Source: CAZDRB01 sp964507925 | Lineage (GTDB): Bacteria; Patescibacteriota; Microgenomatia; UBA1400; UBA12108 | NCBI GenBank assembly: GCA_964507925.1 | Contig: CAZDRB010000001.1 | Location: forward strand, 1-64,000 | Length of the DNA stretch: 64,000 nt | Direction of reading: 5' to 3' | In this document: positions 8,842 to 18,037 of the stretch, in pieces | Numbering within the stretch: position 1 is the first letter of the stretch | Layout of the letters: each line of letters opens with the position of its first letter | Made by a program: the position numbers and the translations under genes | The notes under the pieces: generated by a model | Database searches by the model: none | What the model was told of the DNA's origin: nothing | What the model saw: the letters and a program-made list of their open reading frames with translations, nothing else

Positions 8842-9638
8842 ATTTTTTGGATCTGTGGCAAGATCTCGTTAATGAGATTTTTGGGAAGAAGATGTTGATG
8901 CTGAGGTTCGAGAAGCTGCTTACAAGTCACGACCCCTTCGTTCATTAAGCGTAGTTTTTCGCCGCCAGTTAAGGAGTCGATCATGGTAATGGGATGGAGC
9001 TTGGTTTGTTCGATCAGATCCATTATCCCTTCTCCTTTTGGATACCCCCAGCTCGTAAGTTTGAGTCCCTGACACTCGGCATATTTGATCGCATCAGTTG
9101 AGAAACGAGTATTAGTTATGATCCAGGCTCCAGACTTTCCCCCAGTCCAGGCTCTACTTAGGTCATCATAGCGCGCTTTGATGTAGAGGGTAACACGGAC
9201 GTCGGTACGTTGCCCGTGGTTTTTGTGAAACTTGGCTTCGACAAAGTAGGTAGTGTCCTCCTTTTTGGCTAAGATATCAACCTCGTGCGTGACGCAGCGA
9301 CCGGGAATGATTTGGTTGATTTCGGCAGTATAGCCAAGCTCCGCGAGAATTAGGGCAACGTATTTTTCAAAAGGATAGCCAGATGGGCCTAGCTCGGAGA
9401 GCGCATCCTTGAGGTTGTATTTGAGAGCGAGGTATGGAGAGCCGGCGTGAGTTAAAAATTCTTTGATCATGGCAAAAATCTCGCTGGTTTTAATGCCGTC
9501 GTACAAGCGGTCGCGGATACTTGCGAGCATTTCCTCTTGTAGTTCATGGGGAACTCCTACACGTGAAGCAGAGTTTCTGATTTTGTCTTCGTTGTAGGTT
9601 TCCTTGGTGCCGTCGGCTTTTAGAACTTGGGTTGTCAT
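8823..9638 (-). CDS. ATP-cone domain fused to Mrr-like restriction endonuclease fold
   Basis: Residues about 1-90 form an ATP-cone (VLKADGTKETYNEDKI), best known as the nucleotide-sensing regulatory domain of ribonucleotide reductase and NrdR. Residues about 100-215 carry a PD-(D/E)xK nuclease core with HEVDILAKK and FVEAKFHKN. A helical C-terminal domain follows (ending PKNLINEILPQI). It is coupled to the Nramp-like gene upstream (ATGA) and overlaps the signal peptidase gene by 19 bases. Cleavage controlled by nucleotide levels is plausible but inferred. Confidence 0.78.
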   Translation of the reverse strand: MTTQVLKADGTKETYNEDKIRNSASRVGVPHELQEEMLASIRDRLYDGIKTSEIFAMIKEFLTHAGSPYLALKYNLKDALSELGPSGYPFEKYVALILAELGYTAEINQIIPGRCVTHEVDILAKKEDTTYFVEAKFHKNHGQRTDVRVTLYIKARYDDLSRAWTGGKSGAWIITNTRFSTDAIKYAECQGLKLTSWGYPKGEGIMDLIEQTKLHPITMIDSLTGGEKLRLMNEGVVTCKQLLEPQHQHLLPKNLINEILPQIQKICQSEH

Positions 9639-11008
9639 AATGCTCCTTTAATAGTTTGGGCAACAAAATACATAAAAAATGCGGTTGCTGACAAAAGCAT
9701 GAATTGCCTCCCTAAGCTAGGACGGATGAGCTTGGGGAGCTTGCGGTTAAGAAAAAATATCAAGATAAAGGCAACCATCATGGCTGCCGCGTTCAGGATC
9801 GCACCAAGTGTGAGGATAGTCCGAGGCTCGGAAGCCCCAAGATAGAGAAATACCGCGCTAAAGAGAAGCTCGATCCAGAGTACGATATAGAACGTCTTTG
9901 AAGCGTTAAATTCGTCGGTAGTTTTCTTGGTCAGAAGTAAGATATTTTCTGAGATTATTCTCGAAGCGGACTCTAGAACTCCAAGTTGAGTGGTAAAGAG
10001 CATTAGAGCACCGACTACGAGAAAAAGCGAGCCAACCAAGGGGTGTGTCGCAAGTCCGATCATCTCGGCTTCTTTAAAGAAAAAAGATAGACCACCAGCT
10101 GAGCTCACGCCGTGGGCGGTCGCCATCGAAAGGAGACCAAGGAGGAGGATCGTAACAAGCCCAATTCCCCAAAAAACGATGAGATGCTCGGTGCAGACCA
10201 AGCGCCACCAGCGTTTCCAGCGCGAGAGGTTAGCTGCCGAAAGCGAGAATATTTGACCGTCGATCCGGTGCGACTTTGAGCCAGCAAAAAGCGCCTTGAT
10301 CCCTTTGCCGTATTTGCCCATGCCCATGCCTTTTTCTTTTATATAGTAGCTTTGAGAGAGATTGAGATTACCTCCACCTCCAGAATAGGCAAAGGCTCCA
10401 AGAAAAGCGCCAATTGCAATACCCTCGGGCAACCACTGGTAGCCATCACCGATCCCCACAAGGCCGGCAAAAAGTGCCGACCAGTCGGCCTGTCTCGCCA
10501 TGTAGAGCGCAAGAATTGTGACAAAAGGGACGCCGATTGAGAGGAGCGTTCGCTGGACAAACTCCATGGTTTTGTAGAGTGTTTTGCCTGACGAAAGGAT
10601 GATCCCCGTGAGCAGAATTAGGACAACTGCGGTGAGCTGGATCGGAAGCGCCGGAAATGCGTGGTTAAGGATGGTAGCTGAGGCGGTCACAAATCCAGGG
10701 AGCGCCCACGGGATCACGGTAGAAAATACAAACCAGGCCGGAATAAATTTTCCCCATTTGCGCCACCCAACAAAAACAGATTCACCCCAGGCGAGGGTGT
10801 AGCGCATGATCTCGGTGTTGAGAAAGTACTGAAAGGTAATTCCAACGAGACCTCCCCAGATAATACCGAGTCCATACTGCGAAACGAGGTATGGCCACAT
10901 AATAAGCTCGCCGGAACCGAGCGCGAGACCAAGAAGAATAAAAGAAGGGCCGATCGATTGCTTGAGTGAGATTGGCTCTGGTAGTTCTGTTGATCTGGAA
11001 TCAGGCAT
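9635..11008 (-). CDS. Nramp-related membrane transporter
   Basis: A 457-residue, roughly eleven-helix protein of the Nramp/APC fold. The first helix (GPSFILLGLALGSGELIMWP) and the helix with AFAYSGGGGNLNLSQSYYIKEKG align by position with Nramp helices 1 and 6, but the canonical DPGN and MPH metal-binding motifs are replaced. It may therefore carry a different ion or substrate from classical Mn/Fe transporters. A TATAGT element lies seven bases before the ATG. It leads the coupled operon ATP-cone/Mrr, signal peptidase-CAP, murF, and is divergent from truB with 43 bases between the starts. Confidence 0.82.
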   Translation of the reverse strand: MPDSRSTELPEPISLKQSIGPSFILLGLALGSGELIMWPYLVSQYGLGIIWGGLVGITFQYFLNTEIMRYTLAWGESVFVGWRKWGKFIPAWFVFSTVIPWALPGFVTASATILNHAFPALPIQLTAVVLILLTGIILSSGKTLYKTMEFVQRTLLSIGVPFVTILALYMARQADWSALFAGLVGIGDGYQWLPEGIAIGAFLGAFAYSGGGGNLNLSQSYYIKEKGMGMGKYGKGIKALFAGSKSHRIDGQIFSLSAANLSRWKRWWRLVCTEHLIVFWGIGLVTILLLGLLSMATAHGVSSAGGLSFFFKEAEMIGLATHPLVGSLFLVVGALMLFTTQLGVLESASRIISENILLLTKKTTDEFNASKTFYIVLWIELLFSAVFLYLGASEPRTILTLGAILNAAAMMVAFILIFFLNRKLPKLIRPSLGRQFMLLSATAFFMYFVAQTIKGAL

Positions 11009-11051
11009 ACTATTAACTATAGCATGCCTTGAGCCGTGTTAGAATTTCCAC

Positions 11052-11732
11052 ATGAATGGCATACTCCCAGTTTACAAACCAGTTGGCATGACAAGCTATG
11101 ACGTTATCCGCGAATTTAAGCGCCAAATTACAAGGACCGTCCCCGACAAATACAAGATCGGCCATGGTGGAACTCTTGATCCGTTTGCGGAGGGTGTGCT
11201 TCTCCTCTTACTTGGATCCGCGACCAAGAAAATGAATGAGCTCTCATCATTACCAAAAACGTATAGGGCGGTCGCAGTTTTAGGAGCGAAGAGCGATACA
11301 CTTGATAAAACAGGCTTAATCGAACAGTGCCAGTGTGACAAAGTGTCACGAAAACAAATTGAGGTAGCAGCAAAAAAGTTTGTAGGAGAGATTGAGCAAG
11401 AGATTCCCGACTATTCAGCGACCAAGATCAACGGAGTGCCAAGGTACAAACTAGCGCGAGCGGGAAAAGAAATGGAGAAGAAATCTAAGAAAGTTACAAT
11501 TTACAATTTACAATTTAAAAAAATTGATCGCGATAGAGTTGAGTTTGAGGCGACTGTGTCGAGTGGAACATATATCCGCCAGCTCTCGTATGACATCTTC
11601 AAATCACTCGGAGTTGAGAGTTATCTAGAAAAGCTGGTGAGAACTAGGATCGGCGAGTTCGATACTAATCAGTGTACGAGAATTGAAGATTTTAGTCTCT
11701 CAAGGTGGCAAGATATGGTAGTGCCTCAATAA
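11052..11732 (+). CDS. truB: tRNA pseudouridine-55 synthase
   Basis: Makes pseudouridine at position 55 in the T loop of tRNAs. The catalytic aspartate lies in GHGGTLDPFAEGVLLLLLG, preceded by VYKPVGMTSYDVI, and the later segment VSSGTYIRQLSYDI is also typical. At 226 residues it is shorter than the enterobacterial enzyme and lacks most of the C-terminal extension. TAGAAT is exactly six bases upstream of the ATG. The last 41 bases overlap the 3' end of rdgB on the other strand. Confidence 0.93.
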   Translation: MNGILPVYKPVGMTSYDVIREFKRQITRTVPDKYKIGHGGTLDPFAEGVLLLLLGSATKKMNELSSLPKTYRAVAVLGAKSDTLDKTGLIEQCQCDKVSRKQIEVAAKKFVGEIEQEIPDYSATKINGVPRYKLARAGKEMEKKSKKVTIYNLQFKKIDRDRVEFEATVSSGTYIRQLSYDIFKSLGVESYLEKLVRTRIGEFDTNQCTRIEDFSLSRWQDMVVPQ

Positions 11733-12306
11733 CCGCGCGTTCGCGGTGTGTCGGATTTTTTGCCTGAAAAGTGATCGGCATATCGTGGAACTCGCCGAGA
11801 GTCATGTTTAGATTTGGAATAAAAAAGATCGGCCAAAAGGGCATACCTTTTTCGCGCTCGGGACGAGGAGTCTCGAGAATTTCTCCTCGCAAAATTCCGG
11901 AAAAATGGGTGACTGGTTTGCCATCTGCAACAACCGCAAGAACTGTACGGAACTGGGCACCGCGCTTGTCTTTTGGCACCCCCTCGAGGCGCTCCAGCGC
12001 GTACTCGATAATCTCCTCGTCTTCCATGGGGTAGCCTTTCCACCTTCTGACTTTGATTCCTGGCTCACCTCCCAGAGCATCGATCTCGATCCCCGTATCA
12101 TCGCTGATTATGATTGCCTCTTTTGGCAAGACCTTTTGATAGGCGAGTGCTTTGATCGCGGCATTTTCCTCTAAACTTGTGCCCGTTTCTTCGACGTCCA
12201 GCTTGACGTTAAAGTCGGCAGCGCTCTTTATCTCGATCCCTTGGTGAGCAAAGAGTTTTTGGACTTCGGCAAATTTGCCGGGGTTCGTGGTTGCGTAGAT
12301 TAGCAT
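11692..12306 (-). CDS. rdgB: XTP/dITP pyrophosphatase (HAM1 family)
   Basis: Removes non-canonical purine nucleoside triphosphates such as XTP and dITP. The family start YATTNPGKFAEVQKLF and the substrate segment IIISDDTGIEIDALGGEPGIKVRRW are clear; 204 residues is typical. A weak TAGTGT hexamer is six bases upstream of the ATG. It is transcribed away from the antiporter gene with 31 bases between the two starts and overlaps truB tail to tail. Confidence 0.92.
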   Translation of the reverse strand: MLIYATTNPGKFAEVQKLFAHQGIEIKSAADFNVKLDVEETGTSLEENAAIKALAYQKVLPKEAIIISDDTGIEIDALGGEPGIKVRRWKGYPMEDEEIIEYALERLEGVPKDKRGAQFRTVLAVVADGKPVTHFSGILRGEILETPRPEREKGMPFWPIFFIPNLNMTLGEFHDMPITFQAKNPTHRERAVIEALPYLATLRD

Positions 12307-12337
12307 AGATTTACACTATCTATTGTATAGTAAAAGA

Positions 12338-14011
12338 ATGCAACCATTTGGAGAGATTAGCTTACTGATTGCGATTGTGGCCGTCGTTTCGATTTTGATG
12401 CGAGCACTCAAGCAACCTTTGGTCATAGGTTATATATTGACTGGTATTCTGGCTGGACCACATGGTCTCAAGCTTGTGACCTCGGTTGAGTCGATTGAGC
12501 TTTTTTCTAAAATTGGCATTGCGATCCTCCTGTTTATAGTTGGTCTTTCAATGAGTCCAAAAATAATCAAGGAGGTAGGCAAAGTATCGATCGTGACCGG
12601 AGTCGGGCAAGTAGTGTTTACTTCTCTTATCGGATTTTTGATCGCAAGGTTTTTGGGTATTGCGGCAATTGCCGCACTCTACATAGCAATTGCCCTAACA
12701 TTTAGTAGTACCATTATTATCCTCAAGCTTTTGACTGATCGAGGAGATCTGGACAAGTTGTACGGCAAGATTGCGATCGGATTTCTTTTGGTTCAGGACA
12801 TTATCGCGACCTTGATATTGTTGTTTCTCTCAGCGGGAGCGGGGGCTGGATCTTTGGGTGAGGTAATCTTTGGAGTACTGACCAAGGGCGGCTTGATTTT
12901 TGTAGGGCTATGGATTGTAGGTCAAAAAATATTACCAAAAGTGCTTGCTTTTGCCGCGACATCATCGGAACTTTTGTTTGTGATTGCGCTTGCATGGGGA
13001 CTCGGGATCGGGAGTCTGTTTGAGCTTCTTGGATTTTCGCTCGAGATCGGAACGCTAGTTGCAGGAGTTACCCTCTCTGTTTCTCCGTATGCCAAAGAGA
13101 TGAGCGCCAGGATGAAGCCACTCCGAGACTTCTTTATTATCCTATTTTTTGTCCTTCTGGGATCGCACATGGTCCTGGATACGCTGGCTACGATCATAAT
13201 GCCTGTGATACTCCTCTCGTTATTTGTGCTTGTGGGTAATCCGGTGATCGTAATTGTGCTCATGAACCTCCTAGGATATCGGAGGCGGACTGGATTTATG
13301 GCCGGACTTACGGTTGCGCAAATTAGTGAGTTTTCGCTCATTCTTGCGACCCTTGGATTTAACCTAGGACACTTGAGTAGCGAGACTCTATCACTTGTAA
13401 CGCTGGTTGGTTTGATCACAATCACGGGCTCGACATATCTCATTCTCTACGCCGATCAGATTTTTAGGAGATTCCAAAAAATCTTGCGAGTGCTCGAGCT
13501 CAGACACACGAGTCGAGAACGTGCAATCAGCGACAAGACATACAAGGCCTATTTATTTGGCTACGGCCGAGTGGGAGATGACTATATTCAGGCTTTTCAA
13601 AATATGGAACTTAATTTTGCGGTGGTTGACCATAACCCGAGCTCGATTAAGAGCTTGAGAGAAGCAGGGATTGATAACTTTTTTGGTGAAGTAGATGATT
13701 TGGAGTTTTTGGAGGAGCTTGCACTAGACCAGGCTCAGTATGTTGTGACTACGCTCCCCGACTTTAATGCTAATGTTCTCCTTGTCAGACACATTAAGAG
13801 AATTAATCCAAAGTGCATGATCATTGCACTTTCTCATCTCAAAAAAGAAGCAGAGGAGCTGTACCATGAAGGAGCGAGTTACGTTGTGATGCCTCACTAT
13901 TTGGGCGCGAGATACGGAGCACAGCTACTGCAGAAAATTGGGAGGGATCAAGAACTACTTACCAAGGAGCAAGGAAAGCACCAAAAGTTTTTGGAGTCGA
14001 GAACTATTTAG
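12338..14011 (+). CDS. Kef/CPA2-type cation:proton antiporter with RCK domain
   Basis: A membrane part of about twelve helices (residues 1-380) of the monovalent cation:proton antiporter-2 family, including FLLVQDIIATLIL and GVTLSVSPYAKEM, is followed by a cytosolic TrkA-N/RCK domain (AYLFGYGRVGDDYIQAF) that would bind a dinucleotide. It exchanges potassium or sodium for protons. The ATG at 12338 is preferred over 12323 because TATAGT (12326-12331) sits exactly six bases before it, and the longer reading would lie within the promoter. The 3' end overlaps the PGPGW gene by eight bases. Confidence 0.88.
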   Translation: MQPFGEISLLIAIVAVVSILMRALKQPLVIGYILTGILAGPHGLKLVTSVESIELFSKIGIAILLFIVGLSMSPKIIKEVGKVSIVTGVGQVVFTSLIGFLIARFLGIAAIAALYIAIALTFSSTIIILKLLTDRGDLDKLYGKIAIGFLLVQDIIATLILLFLSAGAGAGSLGEVIFGVLTKGGLIFVGLWIVGQKILPKVLAFAATSSELLFVIALAWGLGIGSLFELLGFSLEIGTLVAGVTLSVSPYAKEMSARMKPLRDFFIILFFVLLGSHMVLDTLATIIMPVILLSLFVLVGNPVIVIVLMNLLGYRRRTGFMAGLTVAQISEFSLILATLGFNLGHLSSETLSLVTLVGLITITGSTYLILYADQIFRRFQKILRVLELRHTSRERAISDKTYKAYLFGYGRVGDDYIQAFQNMELNFAVVDHNPSSIKSLREAGIDNFFGEVDDLEFLEELALDQAQYVVTTLPDFNANVLLVRHIKRINPKCMIIALSHLKKEAEELYHEGASYVVMPHYLGARYGAQLLQKIGRDQELLTKEQGKHQKFLESRTI

Positions 14012-14210
14012 AGAGTTTTTTGTGGCGCCTGACAGAGATAATTTCATGCCAAGATTTTTTGCGATCAATAACTAAGCGAAGGCCTAGTAGCTGTAGTCCG
14101 ATCGGGATGATCCACCATCCCGGAAGAACTGGCAAGATCATCCCGGCGAGGCCAAAGATAATTAGGAATATTCCGAGCGCGGTTCGTAAGCTAGTTTTTA
14201 CTTTTTGCAT
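14004..14210 (-). CDS. PGPGW-type small transmembrane protein
   Basis: A 68-residue protein with one long hydrophobic stretch containing VLPGWWIIPIGLQLL, close to the PGPGW motif family of short membrane proteins of unknown role. A basic C-terminus follows. It begins four bases after the upstream kinase stop and is probably the last gene of the secA transcript. Confidence 0.7.
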   Translation of the reverse strand: MQKVKTSLRTALGIFLIIFGLAGMILPVLPGWWIIPIGLQLLGLRLVIDRKKSWHEIISVRRHKKLSK

Positions 14211-14213
14211 AAG

Positions 14214-14702
14214 TTATCCAGAATATTTTTGAGCAAAATCATAACTCTCCATTTCTTCGTCAGTAGGTGGTTCAAATGAGTTGTATGCATCATTGAGTTC
14301 CTGCTTAGTCAAGTTAAACTCTTGAGATTCTTTATTTCGCTTATTCACCCTGTCCCATAATTTTTCAAGTGAAGCCTCAAGAAAATGAAGTTCAACTTGT
14401 GCGTCCATCATTTTTGCACTCTCTCTATATCCATCTCGTTCCACCCTCGACCAGAACCCATTTTCCAAAATGACATTATTGCCAAGTTCAAGCAATTTTT
14501 GAGCATGAGACCACAATAATTGTTCAACCGGGTCTCTCAATCTATCTCTTTCAGGAATATTGTTCATGTCTTCTAAAATCCCAATGATCCAATCATCAGG
14601 ACATAATCGAATCGCAGGTCGCTGGATCTCTATTTTTTTAGCTAATGTAGTTTTGCCTGCACCTGGAAGACCACACATGAGAATGAGAGTTCCGTTTTTC
14701 AT
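14214..14702 (-). CDS. P-loop kinase of the AAA_33 type
   Basis: A 162-residue nucleotide-binding protein with Walker A GLPGAGKTTLAKK at the N-terminus, a CPDDW segment resembling the acceptor-site region of small kinases, and a Lid-like stretch rich in Arg and Lys. Homologues phosphorylate small molecules or modify other substrates; which applies here is unknown. TAGGAG just upstream of the ATG, overlapping the secA stop, provides a ribosome binding site, so it is coupled to secA. Confidence 0.78.
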   Translation of the reverse strand: MKNGTLILMCGLPGAGKTTLAKKIEIQRPAIRLCPDDWIIGILEDMNNIPERDRLRDPVEQLLWSHAQKLLELGNNVILENGFWSRVERDGYRESAKMMDAQVELHFLEASLEKLWDRVNKRNKESQEFNLTKQELNDAYNSFEPPTDEEMESYDFAQKYSG

Positions 14703-14705
14703 ATT

Positions 14706-17387
14706 TTAACTCCTATGTTCTTTCGCGCCTATCAGACCACACTTTTTGTATTTAAGGCCGGAGCCGCAGGGACATGGATCATTCCTGCCTATCCTAACTT
14801 TAGAGTCAGAATTTTTTGTACCGGGCGTGACTGATTTTTTCTTAACCACTCCGTCCTGGACTTCGTCCTTACGTAGAATCACGCTGGGATTAGGTTGAGA
14901 AGTTGCCACAGGGTTAAGTCGATAGATCTTTTTGACTACTTCGCTCCCCACCGCACCTATCAAGCGCTCAAACATGGAGTAAGACTCTTTTTGATACTCA
15001 ACTAGCGGATCGCGCTGGGCATATCCTCTGAGGCCTATTCCATCTCGGAGAGACTCCATATTGTCTAGGTGATCCATCCACTTCTCGTCGAGTGTGGTGA
15101 GGTAGACATATTTTTCGATTTCGCGAATGGTAGCCTCACCAAACTGTTTTTCTCGGGCTTGATAGGTATCTAGAGCAATTTTTTTGAGAGCTTTAATTAT
15201 TACCTCGCTACTTTTGGTTTTTTTAAGCTCTTTGGCAAGCTGCTTTTGTGAGGCGTCGTCAAACGGGATGATCGTGATAAACTCCTTAACAATTGCCTCG
15301 ATTTCGTCGCCACTAAATCCGTCGGTAAGCCTAGAATTTACCAGAATCTCGATTTCCGAAGCAACGAGCTCGCTGATTCTTGTGGCAAGACTCTCGGGAG
15401 ATGCCTCTGATTCCGCGAGGAGTTTGTCGCGAAGCTTGTAGATCACCTGGCGGTGTTTGTTCATAACGTCGTCGTAGTCGACAACGCGCTTTCGCATATC
15501 AAAGTAAAAGCCCTCGACTTTGACTTGAGCCGATTCAAGTGCGCGGCTCACCATCGAGTGCTCAATTGCCTCGTCTTCGGGGATCTTCATCATAGTCATG
15601 ATCCCGGCGATTTTTTCTCCGCCAAAAATACGCATGAGATCATCTTCGAGCGAGACGTAGAAACGAGATGAGCCAGGATCACCTTGACGACCTGAGCGAC
15701 CTCTAAGCTGATTGTCAATACGACGAGAGTCATGACGCTCGGTACCTATGACGTGTAGCCCACCTACCTCGATGACTTTTTTATGTTCTTTTTCCCAGAC
15801 TTTTTTGTCCATGCTGGATTTGTCTCCGCCAAGAACGATGTCCACACCGCGCCCGGCGATGTTGGTTGCGACCGTGATCCCACCGTATGATCCAGCAGAA
15901 GCGATAATCTTGGCTTCTTGGTCGTGATTTTTGGCGTTTAAGATCTGATGCGGGAGATTTTTTCTTTTTAGGTACTTGGAAATTATCTGGTTATTGTCGA
16001 TACTTTTGGTGCCGATCAAAACTGGCTGCCCATTTGCATGCCTGGTCTCGACCTCTTTGATAATGGCAGCGTACTTGACACGTGTTGTCTTATAGATAAA
16101 GTCGGGCGAGTCGAGGCGCTTAATCTCGCGGTGCGTGGGGATGATCGCGACATCAAGATTGTAGATTTTTTTGAACTCTTCGCCCTCGGTACTAGCCGTG
16201 CCTGTCATGCCTGAGAGGTGTTCGTACATGCGAAAATAGTTTTGGAGCGAGATAGTTGCGAGAGTACGAGATTCTTGTTGGACGGCGACACCCTCCTTGG
16301 CTTCGATTGCCTGATGGAGACCATCAGAAAATCTCCGGCCGTACATCATGCGACCGGTATGCTCGTCGACGATGATTACCTGACCTTCTTTGACGACGTA
16401 GTCGCGGTCGCGCTCAAAAAGTGAGGCTGCCTTGAGTGCTTGCTCGACGTGGTGAACAGTTTCGTAGCTTTCTTCGTAGAGATTTTTGATATTCAAGCGC
16501 TGCTCAAGTCGCCTGATACCATAGTCAGTGAGGGTAGCGGATTTTAGCTTTTCGTCGACGTCGTAGTCGGTATCTTTGGTTAGAGTTTTGACTAGTTTTG
16601 CGTATTCGACATATTTATCAGTTGGTGTTGCATCAGGTGCAGAAATGATGAGCGGGGTTCTCGCCTCGTCAATCAAGATCGAGTCAACCTCGTCGACGAT
16701 GGCAAAGTAGTGACCACGCTGAACTTTGCCAGAGAGACTGTGAACCATGTGGTCACGAAGGTAATCAAAGCCAAACTCGTTGTTTGTTCCATAGGTCACG
16801 TCCGCGAGGTAGCTTTCTTTTCTTGGCACAGGGCGAAAGTGGGCGAGCCTGTCGTCGTCTTCTTTTTCGTCTTTGTATTTGAGGTCGAGTATTCCACCTG
16901 GTTGGTCACCCATTCCAGAATAGATCACTCCGACTGAGAGTCCGAGAAGAAGGTGAGCGCGTCCGTACCAGCCGGCGTCGCGGCGTGCCAAATAGTCGTT
17001 GACCGTGACAATGTGAACTCCTTGGCCAGATAAGGAGCGCACGTATGAAGCAAGAGTTGCCGAGAGAGTTTTACCCTCACCTGTTTTTTGCTCGGCAATT
17101 TTGCCCTGATAGAGCGAGAGCGCAGCCAGGATCTGGACATCGTAGGCTCGCTCGCCGGTCGTTCTTCTGATTGCCTCACGAACGGTGGCCAGAGCCTCTG
17201 GCAAGAGCTCGTCGAGTGATTCACCACCCTGGAGGCGCTTTTTGAACTCGGCGGTTTTGCCTGGTAGTTCTTTGTCCTTGAGTTTTTGGATGCTCGCCTC
17301 AAAATCATTGACTTTTGACACTATCGGCGCGAGCTTGGAGAGATCACGGGCGTTGCTGTCAAAAAGTTTTGAGAGGAATCCTAACAT
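14706..17387 (-). CDS. secA: Preprotein translocase ATPase SecA
   Basis: The motor that pushes unfolded preproteins through SecYEG. Visible are the nucleotide site KTGEGKTLSATL, the DEAD-box-like VDEVDSILIDEART, the preprotein cross-linking region and the second ATPase half (ATNIAGRGVDIVLGG, RGRSGRQGDPG). The C-terminus ends in a SEC-C zinc segment, NDPCPCGSGLKYKKC. The start at 17387 (MLGFLSKLFDSN) is used: TATACT lies exactly six bases upstream, and the longer in-frame reading has an implausible N-terminus. At 893 residues it is normal. It overlaps no neighbour and precedes the kinase gene. Confidence 0.96.
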   Translation of the reverse strand: MLGFLSKLFDSNARDLSKLAPIVSKVNDFEASIQKLKDKELPGKTAEFKKRLQGGESLDELLPEALATVREAIRRTTGERAYDVQILAALSLYQGKIAEQKTGEGKTLSATLASYVRSLSGQGVHIVTVNDYLARRDAGWYGRAHLLLGLSVGVIYSGMGDQPGGILDLKYKDEKEDDDRLAHFRPVPRKESYLADVTYGTNNEFGFDYLRDHMVHSLSGKVQRGHYFAIVDEVDSILIDEARTPLIISAPDATPTDKYVEYAKLVKTLTKDTDYDVDEKLKSATLTDYGIRRLEQRLNIKNLYEESYETVHHVEQALKAASLFERDRDYVVKEGQVIIVDEHTGRMMYGRRFSDGLHQAIEAKEGVAVQQESRTLATISLQNYFRMYEHLSGMTGTASTEGEEFKKIYNLDVAIIPTHREIKRLDSPDFIYKTTRVKYAAIIKEVETRHANGQPVLIGTKSIDNNQIISKYLKRKNLPHQILNAKNHDQEAKIIASAGSYGGITVATNIAGRGVDIVLGGDKSSMDKKVWEKEHKKVIEVGGLHVIGTERHDSRRIDNQLRGRSGRQGDPGSSRFYVSLEDDLMRIFGGEKIAGIMTMMKIPEDEAIEHSMVSRALESAQVKVEGFYFDMRKRVVDYDDVMNKHRQVIYKLRDKLLAESEASPESLATRISELVASEIEILVNSRLTDGFSGDEIEAIVKEFITIIPFDDASQKQLAKELKKTKSSEVIIKALKKIALDTYQAREKQFGEATIREIEKYVYLTTLDEKWMDHLDNMESLRDGIGLRGYAQRDPLVEYQKESYSMFERLIGAVGSEVVKKIYRLNPVATSQPNPSVILRKDEVQDGVVKKKSVTPGTKNSDSKVRIGRNDPCPCGSGLKYKKCGLIGAKEHRS

Positions 17388-17407
17388 GCAGAAAGTATAG
17401 CATGCGC

Positions 17408-18037
17408 CTAGAGTTTTTGATTCACAAACTCGAGAAGTTCGCGATTGGATTGGCTGTAGTCGCTTGAGTCGTAAAAATACGTTTGCCAACCAGCTGATTT
17501 GACTCCATCAAGATTGTCCTGCTTGTTATCGATAAAAAGGATTTCTTCTGCGCGTACCCCGGCGCGGTCTGTAGCGATCTGGTAAATCTCAGGAAATGGT
17601 TTTTTTACTTTCTCGACACTACTGTCCACAATTACATCCCATGATATAGAAGGCAAAAGTTGTGCACTCCTGATTTCTGATAGCATCCCCGGATACATGT
17701 CCGTCAATAGTCCGATTCTTGCCCTGGATTTCGCATATTCGACAATATCCCAGATTCCCTTGTTTTGCTCGAAATGATTAACAAAATAGTTAAGGAATTT
17801 AAAATTTGGAGGAATTGTTAACTCTAGTTGAGTTGAAATTATTTGCAACATTTTTTCTGCGTCAATTTTACCTGTTACAAGTTGATTATTGTGATCGCGA
17901 AAAATTGACTCAAATTTTATTGCAGAGTCTCCAGTTGCTCCTAACTCGGCTTTTAATATCTCCCATTTATCAGTCTCTGAAAAATCTTTGATCAATACGC
18001 CGCCGACATCGAAAAAGACAAAGGAAATCTTGCTCAT
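17408..18037 (-). CDS. HAD-superfamily hydrolase
   Basis: A 209-residue haloacid-dehalogenase-type phosphatase. Motif I is FFDVGGVLIKD with the nucleophile Asp in DVGG, motif II lies in LLTDMYPG, and motif IV is EILFIDNKQDNLDG. The cap lies between motifs I and II, as in class I enzymes. Substrate unknown. It overlaps the serS stop by four bases (ATGA), so it is translated from the Ser T-box operon. Base composition is AT-richer than its neighbours. Confidence 0.85.
   Translation of the reverse strand: MSKISFVFFDVGGVLIKDFSETDKWEILKAELGATGDSAIKFESIFRDHNNQLVTGKIDAEKMLQIISTQLELTIPPNFKFLNYFVNHFEQNKGIWDIVEYAKSRARIGLLTDMYPGMLSEIRSAQLLPSISWDVIVDSSVEKVKKPFPEIYQIATDRAGVRAEEILFIDNKQDNLDGVKSAGWQTYFYDSSDYSQSNRELLEFVNQKL

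Noticed and set aside
14214..14702. Zeta-toxin of a toxin-antitoxin pair
   Set aside because: The P-loop kinase has no antitoxin gene beside it and sits in a secA operon; general kinase is the safer call.
17388..17489. N-terminal extension of SecA
   Set aside because: The extra residues do not resemble SecA and contain the -10 of the secA promoter and the end of the HAD gene.
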